A stretch of DNA of 64,000 nucleotides from Lithobates sylvaticus (GCA_028564925.1 CM053026.1:609231614-609295613), one strand, 5' to 3'. Shown: positions 34,863 through 46,416, numbered from the stretch's first letter. Made by a program: numbers and translations. Notes: generated by a model not told the origin, from the sequence alone.

Positions 34863-36215
34863 CTCAGTGGGAGTCTTCCGCTGGGTGATGCTTCGATTCT
34901 TCTGACACTTCCTAAATAACGGAGGACGGGGTCAACCGGTGACCCCACCCTCCTCTGACGCACGGGGACTTTCCTATGGCTTTCCCCGTGTTGACAGAGG
35001 GGGGTGAGGTCACCCGTTTACATAAACGGGGGTGACCCCATCCCCCTCTGACATCATGGGGAAAGCCATAGGGAAATCCCCATGCGTTAGACGAGGGCGG
35101 GATCACTGGGCGGCCCCGCCCTTCTTTATATAAGCAGTGTCAGAAGAATCTAAGCGTCACACGGCGGAAGACTCCCACTGAGGCGGATCATGCGGAAGGA
35201 GCGGAGAAGAAGCTGGAGCAAGATGCGGGACGAGAAATGCAGAGGAAGAAGAAGATGAAGAAGATGGAGAAGAAGAAGTTGGAGGAACAAGAAGAACACC
35301 GAAGGAAGACCAGAAGAAATGAGATGGAAGAAGAAGCGGAAAGAAGAAGAAATTAATAAAGGGCTTGTCAAAAACCGTCTCAGACCCCCACAACCACCGG
35401 GCAAGGGTTGTGGGGATGAGGCCCTTCTCCCCATCAACATGGGGACAAGGCTACCCCAAAGCACCCTCCCAATGTTGAGGGCATGTGGCCCGGTTTGGGT
35501 CAGGAGGGGGGTGTTCTCTCATCCCCCCTCTTTTCCTGCGGCCTGCCAGGTTGCGTGCTCAGATAGGGGTCTGGTATGGATTTTTGGGGGGACCCCCACA
35601 CCATTTTTTTAAATTTTGGCGTGGGGTTCCCCTTAATATTCATACCAGACCTGAAGGGCCTGTTATGGAATTTAGGGGAACCCCACACATTCTTCTTTTT
35701 TTCATTTTGGTTTGGGGTTCCCCTGTGAGGAAATCCCATGCCATTTTTATCAATGAACTTTTATGTGTATTGTCGGACCGACAATTCATTATAGCCGCGA
35801 GTAGTTTTAAATGACTTTTTTTCCTTTAGAAATGTCATTTTGTTGTCAGACTGTTCTAAACACGGGAAACATGTGCCCCTTTACAGGCATACTATAGACA
35901 CCCCCCAGGTACGAAATTTAAAGGAATATTTTCACTTTTATTGTTTCACTTTAAGCATTATTAAAATCACTGCTCCTGAAAAAACTTAAATTTGTAAAAC
36001 TTTTTTTGTATTGATACATGTCCCCTGGGGTAGGACCCAGGTCCCCAACACTTTTTATGACAATACCATGCATATAAGCCTTTAAAATTAGCACTTTTGA
36101 TTATTCATGTTCGTGTCCCATAGACTTCAACGGTGTTTGCGCGTTCGAACAAATCTTTTGCCTGTTCGCATGTTCTGGATGCAAACCGAACAGGGGGGTA
36201 TTCGGCTCATCCCTA

Positions 36216-36541
36216 CTGGTGACCCCACAATAGGGATAAAACTTTTTCGCAGAAGAGAGTTTAACAAGACATGTGGCCACTCATTAAAATTAGAAGAAAA
36301 GAGGTTTAACCTTAAACTAGGTAGAGGGTTCTTTACTGTAAGTGCGGTAAGGATGTGGAATTCCCTTCCATAGTCGGTGGTCTCAGCGGGGAGCATAGAT
36401 AGTTTTAAAAAACTATTAGATAAGCACCTGAACGACCACAACATATAGGGATATACAATGTAATACTGACATGTAATCACACACATCGGTTGGACTTGAT
36501 GGACTTGTGTCTTTTTTCAAACTCACCTACTATGTAACTAT
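36216..36541 (+). mobile_element. CR1 LINE, 3' part
   Basis: After the 8-bp duplication the CR1 reading resumes as REFNKTCGHSLKLEEKRFN and FFTVSAVRMWNSLP, the usual C-terminus of CR1 pol. The 3' noncoding end follows, with GGACTTGATGGACTTGTGTC and TACTATGTAACTATG. Confidence 0.9.
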
Positions 36542-38366
36542 GTATATCCCTGTATGTTGTGATCGTTAAGGTGCTCATTTAATAGTTTTTTTAAACTATC
36601 GACGCTCCCTGCTGATACCACTGCTTGTGGAAAACAATTCCACATCCTTACTGCTCTGACAGTAAAGAACCCTCTATGCAGTTCAAGGTTAAACCGCTTC
36701 TCTTCCAATTTCAATGAATGGCCACGTGTCTTTTTAAATTCCCTTTCACTGAAAAGTTTTTTTCCCTATGCTAGTTCTTTTCCCTACCTACATATTTGTA
36801 CTTCGCTATCACATCCCCTCTCAATCGTCTCCACTTCAGAAAGAATAGGTTCAATGCTTGGAGTCTTTCCCCATAGCTGAGATCCTCCAGTCCCTTTATT
36901 AGATTTGTTGCTCTTCTCTGGACTCTCTCCAGTTCCAGCACATCCTTCTAGAGGACTGGTGCCCAGAACTGGATGACATACTCAAGATGCCGCCAGACCA
37001 GAGTCTTGTAGAGTGGGATAATTATCGTTTTATCTCTGGAGTGAATCCCCTTTTTAATGCATGCTAATATTCTGTTGGCTTTACTTGCAGCAGCTTGGCA
37101 TTGCATGCCATTGCTGAGCCTGTCATCTACTAGGACCCCTAGGTCCTTTTCCATCCTAGATTCCTCCAAAGGTTCTCCCCCTAGCGAGTAACTTGTGTTC
37201 GTGTTTTTAGCGCCCAAATGCATTACTTTACATTTTTCAACATTAAACCTCATTTGCCATGTAGTTGCCCACCCCCTTATTTAAGTTAGGTCTTCTTGTA
37301 AGGTTTCAACATCCTGCACAGAAGTTAGTGCCCTGCTTAGTTTTGTATCATCAGCAAATATTGAGATTGAGCTATTTATCCCATTCTCTATATCGTTTAT
37401 GAATAAATTAAACAGAATTGGTCCCAGGACAGATCCTTGGGGTACCCCACTTACCACACTGGACCATTCTGACTACTCGCTAATTATCACCACCCTTTGG
37501 ACCTGCCCCTGTAGCCAATTTTTGATCTTCAGATTCACTAACCTGCCATACCATGAAACTCGAATCGTGCTAGTCGTTTGAGCTCTCTCGACTTTAGAGA
37601 TCAAAGGTTTGTAATTGGATGAGACTAAGGATTTAGCGGTGTCTGTGAGGGTGCTGCCCAAGTACTGGATCCCCTCAGAGATCCACGTGAATAAGAATTG
37701 AGATTGGAGTCCAGTTTCCGTGGTCTTGTTGACCTCCAGATCCTGGATCAGCGATTTGATAGCATTAATCTTATAATATGATATTTGACTAAACTCCATT
37801 AAGGTTCATAATGCCTGAGGTAGGGATCAGTCAGGGTTAGTAAGAATGAGACGTCTTTAGTCTTACTAACTTGCTTAACATACAATTTAGTTGCCTCCAG
37901 GATGGTAGACTTTAATCGTGCCCACTGACTACTCGTTTTACTCCAACTTTTCAATTCATTTTTTAGAAATGTCCACATTTCAACAAAATTTGTCCTTTTA
38001 AAATCAAAATGTTTTGTTTTTGTACAGTATAATATTTTTCAGTTCTTGTGATAATATCAAACCAAAGGCATTGGTGATCACTAGAACCCAAATTCTCTCA
38101 CACCTCAACATCAGACAGTCGATCCCCATTTGTCAGTACTTGGCCTAGAATATGATTACCTTGGGTTGGGCTTTTTACTAACTATTTTAGAGAAACCCCA
38201 TTCAGTGCTTCCATTACATCCCTGCTCCTGCTTGTAATCGCAGTTTGCAAATTCCAGTTAATGTCAGTTAATGTCAGGCATGCTGAAGTTACCCATAATC
38301 AAAACCTCTCCCTTCATTGCCATTTGAGTTATCTCATCAATCAACAAGTTATCATAATCCTTAGTC
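36542..38366 (-). mobile_element. Second CR1 LINE, tail to tail with the first
   Basis: Reading the minus strand: endonuclease pieces (38350-37870; GEVLIMGNFSMPDINWN, SSDHQCLWFDII), an L1 fragment (about 37855-37578), then CR1 reverse transcriptase (37570-36950) with GVPQGSVLGP-like residues and FADDTKL (Asp codons at 37347-37352), and the C-terminal region to 36542. The thumb part (36948-37253) is open. Its 3' tail merges with that of the plus-strand CR1. Confidence 0.85.
37578..37855 (-). mobile_element. L1 ORF2 fragment within the CR1
   Basis: The minus strand reads LLTLTDPYLRHYEP and then, in the open frame, ISYYKINAIKSLIQDLEV, LFTWISEGIQYLG, matching the part of L1 ORF2 just after its catalytic motif. 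The same open frame passes into CR1 sequence (RLVNLKIKNWLQGQVQRVV) without a stop. The fragment is only about 280 bp and replaces the CR1 segment between endonuclease and reverse transcriptase. Confidence 0.75.
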
Positions 38367-38922
38367 TGTCCTGGGGGTCAGGACACAGCAGAAGAGATGG
38401 CTAGATCTGCGTGGCTACACTTGGGAAACTAAGACCAGACCATATATATTTAAAGTAAGATTTATTTACCATAGACAAAACACATCCAAACACCAGCAGA
38501 CAAAACACACATCAAATGTGAAAATACAAGGGAACCATAAACCGAGGGACAAGATATCTAACAATCTAACTATAACGTAATATATACAAGATGAGCAACA
38601 TAGATATAAGGGCAAAGCTGGAGATGCAAGGAACGGGGGAACTAAGACTGGAGTAGGAACAAGGCAGCCAGATTCAGGGTATAGGTACAAGGAAAAGTGC
38701 ATGATCAAGAGCAGAAACAGGATAAATGACTAGTAATAGCTGACAGCAAAGAAAAACACTGGAGTGAGAGGGAAATGTAGAGGAGGGACTAAATACCCTC
38801 CAGGTGAAAACTGATTACTGGGATCTGCTGGCTGCTGGGAGACACCCGCTGGTGGACACCAGAACTACAACTTTCCACTCTGGGGAGCACAGTTCCACCA
38901 GTAGGTGATTCAGGTCCTGACA
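38367..38922 (-). mobile_element. LTR-like fossil, possibly a solo LTR
   Basis: A 556-bp block that on the minus strand begins TGTCAGGACC and ends CCCCAGGACA, with a promoter-like and transcript-like layout similar to the Ty3/gypsy LTR at 44539-44946. No clear target duplication is visible, and there is no internal part. Assignment is tentative; it is an old fossil. Confidence 0.45.
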
Positions 38923-39006
38923 CCGTTCTAGTAAATCAACCCACAGTATATGTGTAATATTTACACAGTGATCAAACAACTATCAACCAATAGTTTGTTT
39001 GACTTA

Positions 39007-39410
39007 AGCCCCATACACACGGTTGGATTTTCCGATGGATTCTGCCCTATCGGACAATGTTGTCGGCACCATCGGACAGTTTCCATCGGATTGTCCGACG
39101 GACAAAGTTCTATCTCCTGCTCTATAAATATTCCGATAACAAAGTCCGATCATACCAATTCCGATCGTGTGTAGCGAATTCCGACGGACAAAGTGTCACG
39201 CATGCTCAGATCACATTACAAGACCAAAGCTATTGGCTACTAGCCTCTACGTAGTCCCGTCGTAGGCAACAAACATCACCACGTTCAGAATGATCGGATT
39301 TTCCGACAACTTTGTCCGACCGTGTGTATGCAACACCAGTGTCGGACTAAATCCGTCGGACAAAATCCGATGGATTTTGTGGTCGGATTTTCCGACCGTG
39401 TGTATGGGGC
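39007..39410. mobile_element. Harbinger-type MITE, AGCCCCATACACACGG ends
   Basis: The left end AGCCCCATACACACGGTTGG and right end (reverse complement GCCCCATACACACGGTCGG) are inverted repeats. TTA precedes and TAA follows. It is closely related to 59815-60239, sharing the central GCATGCTCAGATCACATTAC segment. Confidence 0.82.
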
Positions 39411-39989
39411 ATAAGGATACTTTTCACTTCGTCCATTGGCTTAAACTGTGTCCATAAGTTGGGTTGTAAACCATATGTATGTACAAGCCACTATGGAGAT
39501 GGATAAATGCCTTGTATTAACCTTTCCTATCAGTTCCTGCAGAAACATAGAAATATATGTTTTAATCATTACTTTTTAAGGTATTTGGAAAAAATATATA
39601 TAAAATTATAAAGTTCAGTAATAACAAAAAACTAAGCTCTGAGCAATACATCTTATCTTAGTGTATCCGTATAGAAGATTCATGCTGTTTAATCTTCTCC
39701 GAGTTCTGAGAGTTGTCAGATACATCACATTCACCATGAGTACAAAATAAAGTCTTCCTTTTATAGGGCACAAAAGAAAGAAATACAGGATAAATAGTAC
39801 AATGTGCTTCAGTGGTATTGCCACATCCTTTAAAATGCCAATCTCAACAATTAACATCTTACAAGAAAACTATGATATGACATACTGTTATTTCTTTTCA
39901 TGGCCAAAGTTGCAAAATATTATTTTCTTTGTGACCTTTAACATTATACTGCACACACATCTATGTTTATTTTTTTGCATATATACAGC
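39411..39989. other. No gene recognised
   Basis: AT-rich DNA without recognised features. Confidence 0.5.
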
Positions 39990-40670
39990 ATACTACCAGT
40001 CAAACATTTTAGAACAAAGCCATTTTCCACCTTTTATTAAAATTGATGTGCTTTGATATATTAGTATGTTCTGAAATTAAAGCATAGACCATATAAACTA
40101 TTGGAGATAAAGTCTGGATACTGTGCTGCTTATTTCCCAGCTTGAAGTTAGTTGCTGACATAACCTTGAGAAATACTTAGGGTCATTATTTTTTTGCAGG
40201 ATAAACTTCTGACCAACTAGACATAAAGTAGAGGATATTGCATGAAGCTGCATTGTGCTTCAGTATGCCTTTTCTGGGGTCCAGTCTCTCTGTGCAAGTC
40301 ACCTATTCTAAATCAGACAAAAGAGCCAAAGCCTCACTGCTTCCATATGGTGCCATAGGAACAAAGGAAAAAAGTAACCATCCTTTAGTCTACCTGATGG
40401 AATTCAAAAATCCTATGCATTGAACTTATTTTAAATTTTGTTTCACTGGACCATAAGATCTTCTTCCAGCTTCAGTGATCCACAGGCATTGATTCCTGAT
40501 GCAGCATTGGCTTTCTTGCTGACACTTGATCATCAAACCTGCAGCTTGAATTGTTCTTTTTTACAGTTAAAAGTGAGACTTGTTTCCCAGGATAAGCAAA
40601 TCTCCTAATGTTTGATGCACCAAGGGCATAGCAAATACATACAAAAATTTGGGAACCACAGATTCTACTG
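39990..40670 (-). pseudogene. Tc1/mariner relic with both catalytic Asp lost
   Basis: The left end, TACTACCAGTCAAACATTTT, resembles a Tc1 terminus of the CAGTCAAAAGTTT type. On the minus strand the transposase is readable in pieces. LAYPGKQVSLL comes first, then ILWSSETKFKI where the family has WSDE (Asp replaced by Ser). KFILQKNNDPKYFS follows where the family has QQDNDPKH (Asp replaced by Asn). The N-terminal half and the other end are missing. Both substitutions show it decayed without selection. Confidence 0.75.
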
Positions 40671-41265
40671 TGAACACTTAAAGTGGATGTAAGTCCAATG
40701 TCATCCTTTCTAAACTACTGCCATAGGGGTTATATATAAGGATATACATGCCTCCTGCATGTATCTTTACCTGTAAAATATCTCCCCTCTGTCTGTTATG
40801 AGACACGAAAAAACTGCAGATTCTGTGGGTGGGTCTGTTGTCTGGAGCTTGGTGGGTGGAGTCGTGATGTCTGTAGACTCCCCGCCCACCTCTACACTGC
40901 CCTTGTCAATATGCATTTTCTCCTGTGTATTTCTTACACTGAACTTCTGCTATGATGTCTAACATCCAGTGAAAAGACAGGAAAGTAACCACATTACTAC
41001 ATGACGTTCTCAGGATGTCAAGCAGCTGCGTGCCCCCGGGGGCGTGCATCACGGTGATCATTGTTGAGGTGTGTCAGTCTGACACACCGCAAGTCTCTGA
41101 CAAAGACTCTTTACCACGTGATAAGCCGTGTCCAATCAGAGATGATCACAATGTAAACAGGAAGAGCCGTTGAACGGATTTTCCTCACTCACGTCTGACA
41201 GACACGAGTAGAGGAGAGCCGATTAGGGGGGGTCTGTGCTGATTTTATTGTTCATCAGAGCAGCC
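40671..41265. repeat. MITE-like block and unresolved GC-rich sequence
   Basis: It starts ACTTAAAGTGGATGTAAGTCC, a TTAAAGTGG-type end shared with other blocks. The rest, with GTGTGTCAGTCTGACACACC (a hairpin at about 41071-41090), is probably part of the repeat family that includes the CAGTGCC array next to it. Confidence 0.4.
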
Positions 41266-41329
41266 CACCCTTGGAAGCCAGCCCAGGACCACCAGGGATG
41301 ACCACCAAGTTTACCACCCTAGACCACCA

Positions 41330-41645
41330 GGGAAATGCCAATCAGTGCCCAGGCAGCTGCCAATCAGTGTCCAGGCAGCTGCCAATCAGTGTCAGTGAAA
41401 AATGCCTACCAGTGCCAGTGCCACCAGTGATTCCTATCAGTGAAATCCAGTACCAGTGCCAGCCATCAGTGCCAATCAATGCCCATCAGTGCCGCCTATC
41501 AGTGCCCATCAGTGCCAAGCAGTGCTGTCTATCAGTGCCACCCATAAGTACCCATCAGTGCAGCATTTCAGTGCCCATCAGTTTCGCCTATCAGTGCCCA
41601 CCAGTGCCGCCTATGAGTTCCCATCAGCGCCGCCTATCAATGCCA
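41330..41645. repeat. Degenerate short tandem repeat, CAATCAGTGCC type
   Basis: Some 20 or more irregular copies of a 10-15-bp unit (CCTATCAGTGCC, CCATCAGTGCC). Open frames with repeated Gln-Cys-Pro-Ser are by-products. A similar array of a different unit lies at 56790-57160. Confidence 0.85.
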
Positions 41646-44600
41646 GGCGTCTGCGGTCAGCATGGGGTCTATACCTATCATTAGCATGACGTAAAGCCTC
41701 CCAGACTTGTGCCCAAGTGGAACAAAAACCACGGAGATGCTCCTCTAACGCAGGAATACTCTGTGGAACAAACGAGTCAGGCAGCATGAAATGTTGGAAA
41801 CTATAATTCGCCATAAACGGGGACAATCGGGAAGCAGAATTCAAGGCACTGTTGTGAGCAAACTCTGCCCATGGTAAAAGGTCTCACCAGTTGTTATGAT
41901 GGTCAGAGATATAGCAACGTAAGAATTGCTCCAAGGACTGATTGGCTCGTTCTGCAGCCCCATTAGACTGCGGGTAATACGCAGAGGAGAAAGCAAGCTG
42001 AATTCCCAACTTTGCACAAAAGGCTCGCCAGAACCGGGACACAAACTGACTACCCATGTCCAAGACAATCGCCTTGGGTAGCCCATGTAAGCAAAAGATC
42101 TCCGGAGCAAAAATGTAAGCCAGTTCCTTAGAAGTGGGCAACTTCTTAATTGGAATACAATGGCACATCTTTGAGAACCGATCCACCACCATAAGGATAA
42201 CTGTGTTGCCCTGGGAGTTGGGTAACTCCACAATGAAATTCATAGACAGGTGGGTCCAGGGCCTCTCTCCATTGGGTATGGGTTGTAGGAGGCCCACTGA
42301 AAGGTGTCGTGGAGTCTTGCTCTGAGCACACACGGAACAGGCAGCTACAAAGGCAGTTAAATCAGCATGTAGACTAGGCCACCAGAATTGTTGGGAAATG
42401 GCCAAAACTAGTTTATTCTTCCCAGGGTGGCCAGCAGCCTTGGGAGAATGGTAAGTCTGGAGCACGGCAGGATGGAGACTCTCTGGGACAAAGCAGCGCA
42501 CAAGGTTTCTCAGGCGGAGCATGGACCTTAGCAGCAAGAATTTTGTCACCCAAAGGAGAAGTGAGACTGGTGTGAACCGTAGCCAAAATACGATCAGGAG
42601 GAATCACAGAAACCGTAACAGACTCCAACTTGGAAGTGGACGAAAATTGTCGTGACAAGGTGTCAGCTCTACATTCTTAGTACCGGGTAAGAATGAGACA
42701 ATGTAATTGAAACTTGACAAGAAAAGAGCCCATCGCGCACTTCTGGGAGAGAGGCATTTAGCCTCAGACAAGAATGTGAGATTCTTATGGTCAGTAAGAA
42801 TGAGAACCGGCACAGTGGTACCTTCGAGGAGATGTCTCCATTCTTTCAGGGCTAAAATGATCGCCAACAGCTCTCATAATTGCACTCCGCAGGTGACAAC
42901 TTCTTGGAAAAGTAGCCACAAGGATGCATAGCGCTCTCATTGAGAAAGAAGGGCGCCAACACCAGTCTCAGAAGCATCAACCTCAAGGATAAAAGGCAAC
43001 GTAGGATCAGGATGTGCCAACACAGGAGCAGAAACAAAGGCAGCCTTGAGACTCTCAAAGGCCTTAACAGACTCAATAGACCAACTCTATGGGTTACCAT
43101 CCTTTCTGGTCATATCAGTCAGGGGCTTGACCAGAGATGAGAAGTTATGAATGAACTTCTGAAAATAGTTGTAAAAGCCCAGGAAATGCTGCAGAGGATG
43201 TAAACCCATGGGTCGAGGCCACTGTAGGACTGCCAAAAGTTTCTCTGGGTCCATCGAAAAACCAGCAGTGGAAATTACATAGCCCAGGAATTTAACCAGT
43301 TCACAATGGAACTCACACTTCCCCAGTTTACAATAGAGATTGTTCTCTCTTAGTCTCTGAAGCACTCGACAGACATCTGTGTGGTGGCTCTCCAGGCACT
43401 TGGAAAATATGAGGATATCATTGAGATAAACCACCACACATAACTGCAACAAATCTCAGAGGACATCGTTAATCAATTCCTGGAAAACTGCCGGGGAGTT
43501 ACAAAGGCCAAAAGGCATTGCGAGGTACTCATAATGGCTTGTTCTGGTATAAAAGGCAGTTTTCCACTCGTCGCCCTCCTTAATCCTCACGAGATTGTAT
43601 ACCCCACTCAAATCAAGCTTCGTGAAAACCGTTGCTCCCTTGAGGCTGTCAAATAACTCTGCAATCAACAGAATCGGATAGGCAGTCTTAATCGTGAAAT
43701 GATTGAGACCCTTATAATCAAAACAGGGTCTCAGTTCCCCACTCTTCTTCACAAAGAAGAAACCAGCACCAGCAGAAGACAAGGATTTGCTGATAAAACC
43801 TTGATAAAGTGCATCTGCAACATACTCCTCCATGGCCTTATCCTCCAAGACCGACAAAGGGTAAACCCGGCCATGAGGGGGTATGGCACTAGGTTGAAGG
43901 TCAATTGCACAATCATATGGAGGAAAACTACTGGCTTGACCTTTGTCAAAGACATCGCTAAAATTGCGGTACTCCTCCGCCAGTGAGTGAAAGAGTGAAG
44001 AGGTGCACAGGACCTTGGCTACCTTCTGGAAGCATGTCTTACTGCATTGTGGCGACCAGGAGAGAACCTCAGCATGGAGCCAATCAAAAGAGGGGTTGTG
44101 TCTCTGTAACCAAGGTTAACCAATAACCAACGGAAACTTAGGTGAGGAATTAACTTGGAATTAGATTATCTCATGGTGAAGAGCCCCTACGGCCATGGAC
44201 AACAGAACAGTCTCATGAGTCACATGGGCAGGCTGTAGAGGTCTCCCGTCAAGAGTGTCAATGGCAAGTGGAGTGTCATGCAGCTGCAGCGGAATCGAGT
44301 GCTTCGATACAAAGGCAGCATCAATGAGCAGACCTGCACAGAGACTGGAACAGCAGCAGGGTCGTCCTGCAACATAGGTTGTATCGGACGGCCACAGTGG
44401 GAGATTTTAGGTGAGCCGTGCGACTCAGGAGCATTTGTAATGCCATGGAAAACTGATCCATGCATTGATAAAGGTTAATCCAATCTGGAAAAAATAAGTG
44501 GATTGACTGCATATTCTGAATTCATGGCCTTCGCCTACTGTCAGAAACCATGAAATCAGGCCGAGACAGAAGTACAGTTAAATCACACTTGTTTAATAAT

Positions 44601-44946
44601 AAAAGTAAAAATAAAAAATTTAGTCAAAACATAGCCAAAGTTCAGTAACCGGAATGGATAGTGAGCTAAGCCAGAAGTCAGGGATCAATGTAGTGAAACA
44701 GAAAGCAGGATCTGGAGCCAGAAGGGATGTCAGCAAAGCAAGTCTTGAACAGGATCGCAGGAGATAATTTCTGTGATGATGACCAAGGCGAAGGTAGAGA
44801 ATCTCTGGACTGGACGGCCTAAGTAGGCAGGACTGACGAGCAGGATATCATCAACAGCTGGGAAACTGTGGAGAGATAGGAGCTGGCATTTAGCCGACAG
44901 CTGAACGGCCAGCTCAGAGAAGGAAGGGCTGAGCCCAGCCCTGACA
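41645..44946 (-). mobile_element. Ty3/gypsy LTR retrotransposon fossil
   Basis: A minus-strand fossil of the Ty3/gypsy (Metaviridae-like) family. Parts recognisable in order are one LTR (44539-44946), a protease-like stretch, reverse transcriptase (about 43860-43090), RNase H (about 43090-42600) and integrase (about 42550-41645). It is incomplete and broken, with roughly half a dozen breaks. No second LTR was found, so its age cannot be judged from LTR divergence; the decay suggests it is old. At its downstream side it abuts the CAGTGCC tandem array. Confidence 0.92.
44539..44946 (-). repeat. LTR of the Ty3/gypsy fossil
   Basis: A 408-bp block with TG...CA ends (TGTCAG...CTGACA), placed where the 5' LTR of the minus-strand element is expected. 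Confidence 0.7.
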
Positions 44947-44954
44947 AGGGGATA

Positions 44955-45474
44955 GATTTATGGCATTTTTAGTATTATTTCTTTTACTAGTAATGGCAGT
45001 GATCAGCGATTTTTATCGGGACTGCGATATTGCAGCGAACACATGTAACACTTTTGACACATTTTTGGGATCAGTGACAATTATACAGCGATCAGTGCTA
45101 TAAAAATGCACTGATTACTGTATAAATGTCACTGGCAGGGAAGGGGTTAACACTAGGGGCGATCAAGGGTCTAACTGTGTTCCCTAGTGTGTGTTCTAAC
45201 TGTGGGGGGAGGGTGGGACTGACTAGGAGGAGAGAGAGAGATCGGTGTTCATACTTAGTATGAACACACGATCTGCCTCCTCTCCCCTGAGAGAATCGGG
45301 ATCTGTGTGTTTATACTCACAGATCCCGGTTCTCGCTCTGTCACGAGTGATCTCGGGTGCCCGGTGGCGCATCCCCTAGTGGTCAAAAGGCAAAGTGATG
45401 TGAGGTAACGTTGTTTCACCCAGGGGAGCCAACTTGCCGCAGTACAACTGCGGTGGCTGGTCATGAAGGGTTTA
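44955..45474 (-). repeat. TTAA-type repeat fragment
   Basis: Shares CACTTTTGACACATTTTTGGG, TTATACAGCGATCAGTGC, the GATCTGTGTG...CACAGATC hairpin and GGGGTTAACACTAGGGGCG with the repeat at 1-846, and ends in the GCCGCAGT...ACTGCGG hairpin followed by GGGTTTAAA. It lies directly beside the gypsy LTR, so the gypsy element may have inserted into or next to it. Confidence 0.75.
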
Positions 45475-46416
45475 AAGATAATTAAGCAATTCTTTGAGGG
45501 TATTGGTATTAAATCCCATTTATATTCAGAATAAATGATTTGTTTTTAATAAAAGGGTCTTCCATATTTATATGAATGTCATCTGCATATGATTGCTCTG
45601 TCCTGTATGGGCTGTCGGACGAAGTAGTTGTATGTCAATTCATTTGATGCATAATTTGGTGCCAAGGCATCTTTAAGTATGTTGCTCTTTCTAAAAATGA
45701 CACTAGGTTTATCTGGAAGTTTGGGACCAAGAATTCTGTCAATTTTTAATACTGATTGGTCTATCTCTCTCATAGGTGTTTATACATTCTTTTTGATATG
45801 AATTAGTTGTTTAGTATGTTTTTTTGTGTGTTATTTGTTATATATGTATTTTATATATTTTTATATATATAATTTAAAATATTGTAAAGTTAAAATGAAT
45901 GGTTTTAATATCAGAGGAAATCTACTGTATTATGTTTCACTTTCACTGTATATGCCAGATATTTATTATCAAAGTTTATGCTAAGAATGTAATATTTGGC
46001 ATTTGGATGACAGCTGGGGAGTTTGTGTTGATTCGTAACTTCCGGTGTCTCTCCTGCCTTTTCTGGAATAAAGTACGTGGTGAGTGACATCTCATAATCG
46101 TCTCCGTTCCCAGTGGATGCTTCTTCAGAGAAACACGTAGGGTGGAGCAACTATCAGTGACTATCAGTGACGTCACCATGCACCAGCCTGCTTTTTGATT
46201 TTGTGAAGAGCAATGATATTTGAGAATTAAATCATTTGTTTTCTACTGCACCATGAAGTTTCTCCTTCTTTAAATTTCACATATGCTGGAGAGCATTAGG
46301 CTGACCCACTGATGAAGTTGTAATTTTTTGAATACTACTCCTTAAATCTCTGGTTGAGTGATTGATGGAGGAAGTCTTCATATTGGAGCCGACAGAGTGG
46401 AATATCGCAGGTGGTT
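45475..46416. other. No gene recognised
   Basis: AT-rich DNA. ACTATCAGTG is repeated in tandem at about 46150-46170. No gene or element is identified. Confidence 0.45.

Larger units (their letters stand above)
32771..36215. mobile_element. Palindromic hAT-like nonautonomous element
   Basis: The ends are TAGGGATGAGC and its inverse GCTCATCCCTA, with an exact 8-bp target duplication, as in hAT transposons. Apart from a 993-bp TTAA element in the left arm, the whole element is one inverted repeat with arms of about 1.2 kb meeting at 35021-35022 (CCCGTTTA, two bases, TAAACGGG). Arm parts in order are a GAACA/TGTTCG-rich end, an AT-rich block, a GC-rich block also found alone at 22686 and 25111, a purine/pyrimidine triplet stretch and a GC-rich core. 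No transposase is visible; it would depend on one supplied elsewhere. Confidence 0.88.

Noticed and set aside
34626-34919. Leu/Phe-rich membrane-protein-like frame, and its Glu/Lys counterpart in the right arm
   Set aside because: Translation of TTC/CTT triplet tracts inside the palindrome, not a real membrane protein or coiled coil.
38367-38922. Confirmed solo LTR
   Set aside because: The TG/CA-type ends fit, but I could not find a flanking 5-bp duplication, so I list it only as LTR-like.
41271-41689. Repeat protein with Gln-Cys-Pro motifs
   Set aside because: Derived from the degenerate CAATCAGTGCC tandem repeat.
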